NCBI GenBank assembly: GCA_964017045.1
Contig: OZ024806.1
Span: forward strand, 6,840,488-6,904,487
Source of the DNA: Omphiscola glabra
Taxonomy: Eukaryota; Mollusca; Gastropoda; Lymnaeidae
Length of the DNA: 64,000 nucleotides
Direction: 5' to 3'
The position numbers were made by a program, and so were the translations under genes. Under the pieces are notes generated by a model, which searched no databases, had not been told where the DNA came from, and saw only the letters and a program-made list of their open reading frames with translations. The stretch's first letter is position 1; every line of letters starts with the position of its first letter. Below, one piece after another: positions 34,366 through 44,934 of this stretch.

Positions 34366-34945
34366 ATAGAATGACCTCTTTCCTGTGTAATAGACTGACC
34401 CATCTCTTGTGCAATAGACTGAACCCTTCCTTGTGTAATAGACTGTCCCTTTCCTTGTGTAATAGACTGACCCCTCCCTTGTGTAATAGACTGACCCCTC
34501 CCTTGTGTAATAGACTGACCCCTTCCTTGTGTAATAGACTGTCCCTCCCTTGTGTAATAGACTGACCCCCCTCTTGTGTAATAGACTGTCCCCTTCCTTG
34601 TGTAATAGACTGACCCCTCCCTTGTGTAATATACTGTCCCCTTCCTTGTGTAATAGACTGACGCCTCCCTTGTGTAATAGACTGTCCCCTCCCTTGTGTA
34701 ATAGACTGACCCCTCCCTTGTGTAATAGACTGTCCCCTCCCTTGTGTAATAGACTGACCCCTCCCTTGTGTAATAGACTGTCCCCTCCCTTGTGTAATAG
34801 ACTGTCCCCTCCCTTGTGTAATAGACTGACCCCTCCCTTGTGTAATAGACTGACACCTCCCTTGTGTAATAGACTGACCCCTCACTTGTGTAATAGACTG
34901 TCCCCTCCCTTGTGTAATAGACTGTCCCCTTCCTTGTGTTTTTCT
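34366..34945. repeat. 24-bp minisatellite, about 24 copies
   Basis: CTTGTGTAATAGACTG followed by ACCCCTCC or TCCCCTCC recurs at 24-bp spacing. Two variants (GACCCC and GTCCCC) alternate along parts of the array. The unit is a multiple of 3, giving stop-free frames on both strands. Confidence 0.93.
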
Positions 34946-35310
34946 CTATTTCCTACTACTACAAAACCTGCATGCAGTTACCTGACTTTATGTGTCTGGC
35001 AGGCTTTTGTAAATTGTATAATATGACATAAGCATAAATAACGCTTTTTTTATTGTTATCTGCATATGTCTTGTATTGAGTTCAGTCCTGGACAGCAGCT
35101 GTACACACCTGGCTGTGTTCTAGTTCATCCGGATCTTCTTTTCATTACATAGCGTGTATATAATTATTTATTTTTTTCAGTGATTATTTGTAATGGTGAA
35201 ATGTTGTGGCGAATACTCGAAACACTGGAATATTTTGTGGGAGGTCGCGCATGTTTTATATTGCTACAAATTATTGTTTCTTCTGATTTTTATTAATTTT
35301 TTTTTAAATT

Positions 35311-35341
<31 letters not shown>

Positions 35342-36047
35342 GGGGGTTCTTTTTGTCTCATTTTCCGTGAGCACTTCAATATGAGTGATGAAGAATAATC
35401 TTCAGTTGAAATAAAGAATTTGTTTCTTTTCATAAATATTTATTATCGTACTTTGAGAGTAAAATATGACTAACTTTCCAACAAGCAAATGATAAAATTG
35501 AATTTTGCCTTCAAAATTGTTGGCATGAATGGTTATATATAAACGGTATTTGTTTTTTGTTTTTTTTTAATTGTGATTTTTTATTAAAAGAGTGTAGTTT
35601 GGAGGGGCCAAAGGTTAGGGGTGGTTTGTGGTGGGGGAGGTATACCAGTCAACCAATAATGGGCCTGACGGTTGAATTTATAACAGTTCTATTTAGGACA
35701 AAAACTTCTATAATATCTATTATTTAGCCAAAAAATCACTACCATAATAAAAAAAAAATAATTTAAAATGTGTGTGCTTAATATTTTATTTATAAGTCTT
35801 CTATAATTAGACATAATTTTTAGCATTATGAAAACTCTCCTAACCTTTCGTTTAATTAAACGATGTATTGTATTTAGCCATTATTTTTTATTTGTCTTAA
35901 TCCTATTAGCTTCCAATGCGTACTCTTTTATATAGCCATAATTCTGTAACAGTGTTTCATTTCAACAATGTTACAGACGGTAGGCAACATTTCAAACACA
36001 TCCATAAATCTGCACTAATCTATCGTTTGACATCTCCTCCCCCCCAG
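34946..36047. other. 3' part of the receptor intron; 26-G run
   Basis: AT-rich DNA carries a T-run followed by 26 consecutive G at 35321-35346. It leads into the pyrimidine tract and CAG acceptor at 36031-36047. No other feature was recognised. Confidence 0.6.
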
Positions 36048-37767
36048 GGTGTTCCTCCTGTGTCTGGCCGTCCTCGATTCGATCAACTCCTTCATTGCCA
36101 TGCCCACGGAGATCTACCTAATGGCCCAGTTCTACTACTTCCCCAACGCCGCCTACTGCAGCACCTCCCGCTTCATCACGTACTTCATCAACAACGCCAC
36201 GTCAGCAGTCTTCTTGTTCATCGCCATCGATCGATACTTCCGCATTTGTCGCCCCTACAGCTGGAGCTTCTCCATAGCTCGGGCCAAAATGGCGTGCGTC
36301 GCCTCCCTTTGTATCGGCGCCATTGTCTCCTGGCCGGCCCTGGTCTTCTACGGCAACAAAACCGTCACGTTCCGTGCAGACGCTGACGTACCACTGAACG
36401 TGACCGGCGTGCTGTGCAACGTACGGGACGGTTACGAGAACTCGCTGGGGCCCGATGTGTTTTTTAAGTATCTCTGGTGCGCCTTCATAATCTGCGCCAT
36501 TATCTTAATCGTTTTGTACAGCTTCATCGGGAGGTCCATCTTGAGGAGGCGGAGGAAGAAAAAACTGAGAATGAAACAGCAGGCCGGAGGTTCGCCGCAC
36601 GATCGCAATGTGAATGCGAGTCAAGGAGAACTGGGTCATGTCAAGGTCCAGCCGCTGGGAGGTCACAACGGTGTCTCCATGTCATCAAACAAATCCGACG
36701 CGCAGGGAAACGGTTTGCTGGTCGGTGAGACAATGGACGCGTTTCATCTCATTCCGTTGGATGTGTATGAGGAGCATGACGATAATGGAAACGAGGCCGT
36801 GCCGCCGCAACAGAGTTTTGAGTTAGACGAATGCGGTGACGTGCCAGAATATCGCCAGCATTTATCGGAACACGACAGCGTGCAAATAGCAGGTGATCAT
36901 TACAATTATGACGTCGAAGAGGGTCACTGCCCGCTTATCGATCGTCGAAAGGATCCGGGCAACGAACGGGACGCTTTACAGAACGACCGTCACGATAATC
37001 AGACCCGTCACCTTGGCGCCCAAGACGAAGATTGTGAAAAGGTGTTACTTGATCGAGACGTCGAAAACTGTGTTATTTCTAAAAACGTGGACGCACCCGA
37101 AATTCGATTTGAGGACCTCTGTTATCCCAACAGTGACCTTTCCACACATCAATTTACAGATAATCCCAATCAACTTTCAGACGCTCTAAACGGATCTCAA
37201 CCTGTGAACCAAAGCCTTAAACAGGATAACCTTTCTGGATTAGGAGACACTTTCAAACATAATTCAGATGACACCCCTGGGGAAAGAGATGCAGGTCACC
37301 TCAACTCTCAGCAGCCGACGAAACCCGTCTCGGGGCAGGGAATCCCCGATAGCCCCATATGGGTGACGTCACGCACGAGCCACGAGCCCGCCGCGGAGGA
37401 CACGACCGTCAAGTGCGTGAACGGAAACTGTCTGTCTCCCAACGCCTGGAAGTCGAGGATCCCCAAGTCCACGCTCATGCTCTTCGCCATCACCCTCGTC
37501 TTCGTGGTGTCCTTCCTCCCGTTCCTCGTCGTCATCAGCATCCGCCAGCAGCGCGGCCCGGAGTTCTACCAACGGCTCTCGGCGGCCGAAGAGGTCCTGG
37601 TGCACATTTTTTCCCGGTCGTACCTGGTCAACAACTGCGCCAACCCTATCGTGTACGGACTGTGCAACGTGCAGTTCAGGAGACAGGTCAAACAGTTGTT
37701 CTCAGGAGCCGGTAGACTTTGCAGGATGAATGTAGTTAAGGGGCTGGAGGGACACAAGACGACGTGA
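36048..37767 (+). CDS. class A GPCR, coding exon 2 (TM2 to C-terminus)
   Basis: This exon completes codon 60 and encodes residues 61-632, ending at TGA 37765-37767. Helix marks seen in order: LAVLD with D70 (TM2); Cys97 at the top of TM3; DRY at 121-123 closing TM3; a Trp-Pro pair in TM4 (155-156); Cys183 in the second extracellular loop, able to bridge to Cys97; TM5 about 198-220; TM6 from about 534 with FLPF; and NPIVY at 592-596 in TM7. Asn163 and Asn177 lie in N-x-T sequons. These features place it in the rhodopsin-like family, plasma membrane, G-protein signalling. The loop between TM5 and TM6 is about 310 residues, far longer than usual, acidic, and opens with a basic cluster. The TM pattern is closest in feel to peptide-type receptors, but I cannot name a ligand. 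The exon is richer in GC than the surrounding DNA, as expected for coding sequence. Confidence 0.93.
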
Positions 37768-37791
37768 AGCCACCTTTCAAACCGGGTACAA

Positions 37792-37797
37792 AATAAA
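37792..37797 (+). terminator. poly(A) signal of the GPCR gene
   Basis: AATAAA lies 24 bases after the stop codon. The 3' UTR would be very short. An alternative downstream signal may also be used. Confidence 0.65.
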
Positions 37798-38604
37798 ACT
37801 AAGTGTGCATTTAAATCAAAGCTTAAATTAAGTTGCTGTTTTGAATGGTTTTGTTCACTGATCATTATACATTTTGATTCTGATTTGACTCAGTTAGAGT
37901 TAGAGATATAAAATTATAATTCTAGACTTTTACTCCTCTGGAATTTTTTTTTTTTTTTTATTATTAAAGATAGTGCTAAAGAAACACAGTTATTGTTTTT
38001 AAAACACCACTTTTGATGTGCATATCATTTAGTGCATGAATTTTGCACTATTTAATATTTACTTAAATTCGAAAAAAAAAAAAATCTGCCTGAAATTGGA
38101 ACGAACCCACGACATGTGCATTCTAAGTGCAAACCCGCGACATGTGCATTCTAAGTGCAAACCCGCGACATATGCATTCTAAGTGCAACGTTCTGAATAA
38201 CAGAGCCGACCCGTGTGCTTGACATGTGTGCATATTAAAAAGTTACTGCTGCCTGTCAAATTGCATGGATAAAAATGTTAGACCAGACAACTGTGTTTGC
38301 CAAACGTTACAACTTACCAGCTAAGGGATAGCAACCTCAATGAGATGCATTGAAAAGATAACCAAGTCTCGTGTCAGATAACTAGTCTCGTGTTAGATAA
38401 CCAAGTCTCGTGTTCACCTTTTTTCGGTATATTCAGTTTATAAACTTTAAAAAATAATAATTTAATGACAATTCCTTTTAAATCAGGGGTTCTCTACACG
38501 CGGTCCATGACCCCTTGTGGTTCCATGATAAGTTTCCCCAGGTCCTAATTTCTCCTGGGTTCTAACGCGTACTTTTTTTTGTTGTTTTGATGTAGGCCTA
38601 TCTG
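37798..38604. other. intergenic, with small repeats
   Basis: A three-copy repeat containing GACATGTGCATTCTAAGTGC lies at about 38098-38190, and three 'gtctcgtgt' copies at 38360-38415. At 38486-38570 the sequence AGGGGTTCTCTACACGCGG resembles the left end of a hAT element. No gene was found. Confidence 0.45.
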
Positions 38605-38705
38605 AAACATAGGCCAGCATTGGCGTTACATAGGCCAGCATTGGCGTAACATAGGCCATCATTGGCGTAACATAGGCCAGCATTAGCGTCACACAGGTCA
38701 GCATT
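38605..38705. repeat. 23-bp minisatellite, 4-5 copies
   Basis: CATAGGCCAGCATTGGCGT recurs at about 23-bp spacing. Confidence 0.85.
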
Positions 38706-39861
38706 GAGCTGGTCTAATACTTTGATCACTATACCTTACTGAAATGCTATTGATGCCCTCCCTGGCGCCCACCCACAAAAAACAGACGCAGGGTTTCCCC
38801 AACGCCGGCCCGTGCGGGAAGACGCCAGAGACCCCCCCCCCCGGGCGTGGACCGCCCCCGCCAGCAACCGCTCGATCGGGTTTGCCGACGGAGGCCCTCC
38901 CCGCCCGAAGACGTCTGGTCGACCGAAGACGCTGCTTTTAAAACGTCCGCGGTCCACTCTCCTAGGGGCCGGGACGGTAAATTAACGTCCTAATATCTCC
39001 CCTCACCCATCCCGGGGAAAGCATCGGACGCCCTCTAAGAGGGATTCTACAGTGGGTTTCCACATCGCAACTAATTCGCGAAGTAGCTGGGATGAAACGG
39101 TTGCCTAGGAGCAGCTTTCTCAGGGCTGCGTATTTAGAATCATCGGCCAGAGACTTCCACCACAGCCTCTCACCTCATATCCCTTACCTGCAACTTGTAA
39201 TCATGATCCCTACCCTGTATTTGCCTTTTCTCCACCCTGTGAAGTTTCACAGGTGGCAGCCCTGTAGGAGCCGTTATTTCCAGCAGTTACCATGCATGTC
39301 CCTGTCTGCCACGCGGAACACGCAATGGGTTATGTTCCTCGGGTAAACGTCGAGGGGGTCGGTGGCCAACGCTTCCAAATCGGCAAGCCACAACAGAGTT
39401 GTCAACCGGAACCCCGGGAAGGACTATCCCTTACTTTAAGGGTTGGTTGTTATTGTTTTTTAATCTGATATTTCCACTGAGCTGGCTCAGAATAAAAGAC
39501 TACAAAACCTATATAGAATCTAGTCATTTAGATTTCCAATATATTATATTAATGAGCAGCAAAAGAATTTAGCCCTTGAGAGTTCCAATATCTTTTAATA
39601 ATGAGTAGTAAATTAGAGTAAATAATTCTCAAATTGACCCGATCTAAAAACAAATGTTCGATTAATCTCCAAAACTATTCACAATTATTTCCTCCCACCC
39701 CCTCCCCTTCCAACAAAAACAAAAAAAAAAACAAAAAACACATGCGAGTTCTGATGACACTTTGTGCCAGTCCTTGACCCAAGTGACACACATTAACTAC
39801 AACCCTTGGCTTTAATCAAGGTCAAAACGCGCCCGTATGCGACCGGTTGTAAACATCTCCC
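38706..39861. other. intergenic, GC-rich unassigned segment then AT-rich DNA
   Basis: From about 38750 to 39460 the sequence is much richer in GC and CpG than its surroundings, with frames of 60-85 codons on both strands. None has a motif I recognise. It looks like part of a dispersed repeat or a retroelement terminus rather than a host exon, but I cannot prove either. Confidence 0.4.
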
Positions 39862-40025
39862 TCTTTCTCTGTCTCCCTCTCTCTCTCTCTCTCTCTGTAT
39901 CTCTCAGTCTCTCTCCATACCCGTCGCTCTATTTATCTCTCTCTGTCTCACTCTCTCTCTCTCTCTCTCGCTCTGTATCTCTCAGTCTCTCTCCACACCC
40001 GTCGATCTATTTATCTCTCTCTGTA
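39862..40025. repeat. CT-rich microsatellite with an internal duplication
   Basis: CTCTCTCT tracts alternate with a CTGTATCTCAGTCTCTCTCC phrase that is present twice (about 39895 and 39973). Confidence 0.85.
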
Positions 40026-40475
40026 CTTAAACTGTTCTTTTATTTCTTTGACTGCACGTCTAGTCGTGATGTGTGGGTGCTGCCTGTTTTATTAATGTGT
40101 CGTTAGGTGACTGGTTTGTTTTATTTACAACCTTCATTGTGACCACTTTATGATGATGAATGCTGCCCGGGAGGAAAGAAAATCCGAGTGAAATAAATAC
40201 TCCTGTCGACTTCCTTTATTGGTCATTAAAAACGCGGCCAGTTCCACACACACCGCCCCCCCCCCCCCCCCCCTAACCAAACCTTTATTTCCACGTGGGC
40301 ATGAAGCCGCGTCCTGATCTACACGCTTATAATGACGCTATCCAAAGGGGAGACAAACATGACCAACACGTTTATCGACTCCTATTAATGAAATGTATTC
40401 TTGCGGCTAATGTCACGTGGTCAAAATAATTATACTTTTTTTATAAAAAAAAGAAATGCCTTTGAAATCTTAAGG
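40026..40475. other. intergenic, nothing recognised
   Basis: Unique sequence with a C-run at about 40255-40273. Confidence 0.4.
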
Positions 40476-40674
40476 CAGCGATTCTCAACCTGTGGGTCGC
40501 GACCCCTTTTGGGGTTCGAACGACCCTTTCCCAGGGATCGCCTAAGATCATCGGAAAACACATACGCTCTACAGTTATGAAGTAGCCACGAAAATAAGTT
40601 TGTGGTTGGGGGATCACCACAACATGAGGAACTATATTAAAGGGTCGCGGCATTAGGAAGGTTGAGAACCACTG
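40476..40674 (+). mobile_element. SPIN-like hAT MITE, copy D
   Basis: This 199-bp element has ends CAGCGATTCTCAACCTG and GGTTGAGAACCACTG. The flanks TCTTAAGG (40468-40475) and TCTTACGG (40675-40682) agree at 7 of 8 bases. The body matches copies B and G closely by eye (GTGGGTCGCGACCCC, 'tatgaagtag', GGGTCGCGGCATTAGG). Confidence 0.92.
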
Positions 40675-40682
40675 TCTTACGG

Positions 40683-42514
40683 CGTCCGATTTCATTGTTC
40701 ATGATTATATGTGCATTTCCTGATTATAATTATTATTGTATTATTTTTTGTTTTTGTTTTTTGCTGATCTTACAACTGGGAATAATGGTTTTAAAATTGC
40801 ATTTAGTGAGAAGGAAAGAAAAGAAAAAAAAATAAATAAATAACTGTTAACGTACCATTTCAGCTATTTAATAACAAGCTAATCTATAGCCCCGGCCACA
40901 CAATGGCTGCCTCCATGCGTAAATCTACTTAAGTTACCTGACAAAGCACGCATTCTAATAACGAACTTTATAAGATTCCCAATTGGTGTACCCCCCAACC
41001 ACACACACACACCCTGGTAAGTCACCGCCCCTGATCTACATCAATATTCCCATCAATTTCCCACCCCTTTAAACACCGCAGATTTATTACACTATTTCCG
41101 TAAAACAGAAGAAAATATTACGCACCAAATGCTGTTGCGGCATTTCTATGAATCTCATTTAGTGCAGTTCTCGGGAATTATAATATTTTTCGGGCTATTA
41201 AACAGCTGGCAGCTTTGTAACGTAATTTGATTGTTAAGTAGAGAAGTATGTCATTTGAATAGAAACATTGGATTACAACCACTGTGCAAGGAGGTCATGG
41301 GTCATGTTGGTGTTTGGGGTAAATACCACTAATAAGGCTCATGATCTATGCGGGACAAAAAGGGTAGAGCTTCCATTTTCTGAATTCCGATAATCCGAAA
41401 CGTCGGTTATCCGAAATGACAATATTTCTCTTTGTAAAGCCACGCCCTTTCGAGGTAGTGTTAGGTTATCCGAAATAAGCGGCCACTCCACACGGATTAG
41501 TTAATGTGCGGCAGATTCCTGTCTACTGGCGTTAAACGGGGGCGTCGCCATATTTTTGGCGTCTGACATTATCGCAGCCGCCCAATTGTTGGACAGTTTT
41601 GATTACTATCGCTCCTTCGTTTAACTTCCGGAGAGGGGAGGGGGGGGGGGCGTGACCTGGGTAAAAAAAATGGCATCTGGCATTATCGCAGCCGTCTAAT
41701 TGTTGGACGGTTTTCATTATCATCGCACCTTCATTAAACTCTACTATCCTGACAGATTCCCCTCTCTGACCGAAAGAGAATACAGCTGGGTGCCGTCCAT
41801 GGCTTGACATTTTAAAAAAATTATGGAAATGGTTGGAGCGAATACACATTTGTTATTGTTTTATTTAATTAATGTATGTTAATTTTTAAGTTCACGATCA
41901 TGTTTGTTTAATTGTGTGTACAGCGTGGGGAGCCCAGCCGTAAGTAAGTTGGGGTATTACGTTATAAAAAAAAATTCTTATAATAATAATAATAACTTCC
42001 GGAGGAGGGGAAAAAAAAAAGGGGGGGGGGGGCGTGACATGGGTAAAAAATACCGCAATAATGGTTTTGACCTAGCAAAGGATTGTTATGGCATGAGTCA
42101 TTGTCACGTTTGCTAAGGTAATGTCGGGGATTTTTTTTTTAATTGCGGGGGGGGGGGGGGAATTTATTATTATTATGTTACAATTATTTATGTCTATGCA
42201 CGGAGTGTTACAATCATAAAAACTTTGACAGGGGTGGTCCACTCCAAGTCCAGACTGAGCGTCATTGTCTCCTGGGTGCATATTGGCTTGTGTTGGTTGT
42301 GCTTGTGAGGGGATGAATGACTTTGAATGTGCTCGTGTGTTGTTTTTGTGGCGTTGCGGTTTGTGTTTTGGAGTGGGTAAGGTACAGATTGTTTCACTTC
42401 TCTTTTTGGTATGGTTGACTTTGTACCGCGCTTCGAGCCTTTTGGGATGAAGCGTGATTTTCAAATAAACTTGATTATTTATCTTATTTATTATTATGTG
42501 GTTTTATATAGCGC
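40683..42514. other. intergenic; one diverged direct duplication
   Basis: The block around 41557-41640 (TCTGACATTATCGCAGCCG ... CTTCGTTTAAC) is repeated at about 41674-41740 with changes. A further GGGGGCGTGAC piece lies at about 42031. From about 42410 the sequence (TGTACCGCGCTTCGAGCC, then AAATAAACTTGATTATTT and TTATATAGCGC) looks like the end of a dispersed repeat that borders the array starting at 42515. No gene was found. Confidence 0.5.
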
Positions 42515-43723
42515 AGTACCCCAGACAAGAGCTAGACTCACTGCCAGTACCCCAGACAAGAGCTAGACTCACTGCCAGTACCCCAGACAAGAGCTAGACT
42601 CACTGCCAGTACCCCAGACAAGAGCTAGACTCACTGCCAGTACCCCAGACAAGAGCTAGACTCACTGCCAGTACCCCAGACAAGAGCTAGACTCACTGCC
42701 AGTACCCCAGACAAGGGCTAGACTCACTGCCAGTACCCCAGACAAGGGCTAGACTCACTGCCAGTACCCCAGACAAGGGCTAGACTCACTGCCAGTACCC
42801 CAGACAAGAGCTAGACTCACTGCCAGTACCCCAGACAAGGGCTAGACTCACTGCCAGTACCCCAGACAAGAGCTAGACTCACTGCCAGTACCCCAGACAA
42901 GGGCTAGACTCACTGCCAGTACCCCAGACAAGAGCTAGACTCACTGCCAGTACCCCAGACAAGAGCTAGACTCACTGCCAGTACCCCAGACAAGAGCTAG
43001 ACTCACTGCCAGTACCCCAGACAAGAGCTAGACTCACTGCCAGTACCCCAGACAAGAGCTAGACTCACTGCCAGTACCCCAGACAAGAGCTAGACTCACT
43101 GCCAGTACCCCAGACAAGAGCTAGACTCACTGCCAGTACCCCAGACAAGAGCTAGACTCACTGCCAGTACCCCAGACAAGAGCTAGACTCACTGCCAGTA
43201 CCCCAGACAAGGGCTAGACTCACTGCCAGTACCCCAGACAAGGGCTAGACTCACTGCCAGTACCCCAGACAAGGGCTAGACTCACTGCCAGTACCCCAGA
43301 CAAGAGCTAGACTCACTGCCAGTACCCCAGACAAGGGCTAGACTCACTGCCAGTACCCCAGACAAGAGCTAGACTCACTGCCAGTACCCCAGACAAGGGC
43401 TAGACTCACTGCCAGTACCCCAGACAAGGGCTAGACTCACTGCCAGTACCCCAGACAAGGGCTAGACTCACTGCCAGTACCCCAGACAAGGGCTAGACTC
43501 ACTGCCAGTACCCCAGACAAGAGCTAGACTCACTGCCAGTACCCCAGACAAGAGCTAGACTCACTGCCAGTACCCCAGACAAGAGCTAGACTCACTGCCA
43601 GTACCCCAGACAAGGGCTAGACTCACTGCCAGTACCCCAGACAAGGGCTAGACTCACTGCCAGTACCCCAGACAAGAGCTAGACTCACTGCCAGTACCCC
43701 AGACAAGAGCTAGAATCACTGCG
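42515..43723. repeat. 31-bp minisatellite, exactly 39 copies
   Basis: AGTACCCCAGACAAGAGC and TAGACTCACTGCC make a 31-bp unit. The first unit starts at 42515 and the last at 43693, exactly 38 periods apart, so there are no indels. Nearly all variation is a single A/G choice in AAGAGC or AAGGGC. The last copy alone reads TAGAATCACTGCG. The array sits inside GCGC...GCGCTT flanks, as if one segment of a dispersed repeat had been amplified in place. Confidence 0.97.
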
Positions 43724-44079
43724 CTTCACATAAACATTAGCAAATGCAGAAACGCATACATTTAAAAACAACAACTGGTGAAACGCTTGACGACGATGTG
43801 ATAAGAAGTGTAAAAGGGATAAGGGTATGTGTAGACGGATAGGTGGAGGGAAAGGGGTGGGAAAGCTCATCAGTGCTTTGCCTTATTTCATTGATTGCAA
43901 AAGTTGTGTTGCCCGCGGGGGGGGGGCACTTGTCATATAACTACCGTGTTGATCTTGCGTTGCCATGGGGGCGCTGGTCATGTAACTGCCGTGTTGATCT
44001 TGTAGGAGAAATCTGATGTTGATCGGAGCCCAGGTCTGGGCAATGTTTGAACCCCCCAAGTGAAACGTTAGTGACTAAC
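43724..44079. other. intergenic, nothing recognised
   Basis: Unique sequence with a G-run near 43917. The phrase 'gtgttgatcttg' is duplicated at about 43948 and 43991. Confidence 0.4.
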
Positions 44080-44370
44080 AGTAGGTCATACAGAGGTAGT
44101 TTCTGCAGATTATCCAGTAGGTCATACAGAGCTAGTTTCTGCAGATTATCCAGTAGGTCATAAAGAGCTAGTCTCGTCAGCTTCCCCAGTAGGTCATACA
44201 GATCTAGTCTCACGAGCTTCCCCAGTAGTTCATACAGATCTAGTCTCGCCAGTATACCCATAGTAGGTCATACAGATCTAGTCTCATCAGCTTCCCCAGT
44301 GGGTCATATAGAGCTAGTCTCGCCAGCTTCCCCAGTAGGTCATAAATAGCTGGTCTCACTGGCTTCTACA
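44080..44370. repeat. 36-bp minisatellite, about 8 copies
   Basis: CAGTAGGTCATACAGA plus CTAGTCTC or CTAGTTTC and a CTTCC/GATTATC tail recur at about 36 bp, with divergence between the left and right halves. Confidence 0.88.
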
Positions 44371-44934
44371 GTAGTTCAAACAAGCGGATCCACCTTTGGG
44401 GGGAACAGGATAGTATAGTATAATATGATTTCTCGGAACTGTTAATAAAAAAAGTCTATACAATTCTATAATCACATTCATGATTATTGGGCAACTTCAT
44501 TTTCTTTATAATCTTTCCAGTGGTCCGTGAGTATTGAGACTGTCTTCTTTGTAAATCATCAAAGTTCAGCTAGGTTCATTAATGGATTGATCTTGTTGTA
44601 CCAGTTGACCCCCCCCCCTCCCGGGGCCTCACCAGTTTCGGCCCTGGGTTTTGATGAATATTTAAATGCAGCTGTACGCCCCTGGTCATTCTCCCTCGCT
44701 CTCTTTGCACTCAAACGTGTCAGTTCTTAAAAAAGGTCTTATCTATTTTCTTGAATATTTCATTATTTTGTCTTATTTTGGGGCTTTCTGACCAGAAGCC
44801 TTCTAAAATAAACCATTGTTAATCAAGTTAGTTTAACCTTTAACCCTATAAGACAGCTATAACTCACAATTATAGCCTTTAAACTACCAGGTAATGTTCG
44901 GATTTTTCACCCCTGCAAACTTGCCGCCCCAGGT
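44371..44934. other. intergenic, nothing recognised
   Basis: Unique AT-rich DNA with a C-run at 44609-44617. No coding signal was found. Confidence 0.4.

Larger units (their letters stand above)
13934..36047 (+). other. 22,114-bp phase-2 intron of the GPCR gene
   Basis: The intron starts GTAAAT at 13934 and ends in a pyrimidine run followed by CAG at 36045-36047. Summing the arrays listed separately, about 12 kb of it is tandem repeat. The rest is AT-rich DNA with transposon pieces. No other conserved exon of a receptor is visible inside, and none is needed because the two flanking exons join in frame. Confidence 0.8.

Noticed and set aside
36049..36051. Treating the second receptor exon as a complete gene starting at GTG 36049.
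   Set aside because: It would lack TM1. A CAG acceptor precedes it, and exon 13755-13933 supplies TM1 with a matching phase-2 donor.
41380..41480. Repeated phrases 'ttatccgaaa' and 'ataatccgaaa' as ends of a transposon.
   Set aside because: I could not find a matching second terminus or target-site duplication.
42515..43723. CRISPR-like array (regular short repeats).
   Set aside because: The repeats abut with no spacers, and the context is an animal nuclear genome.
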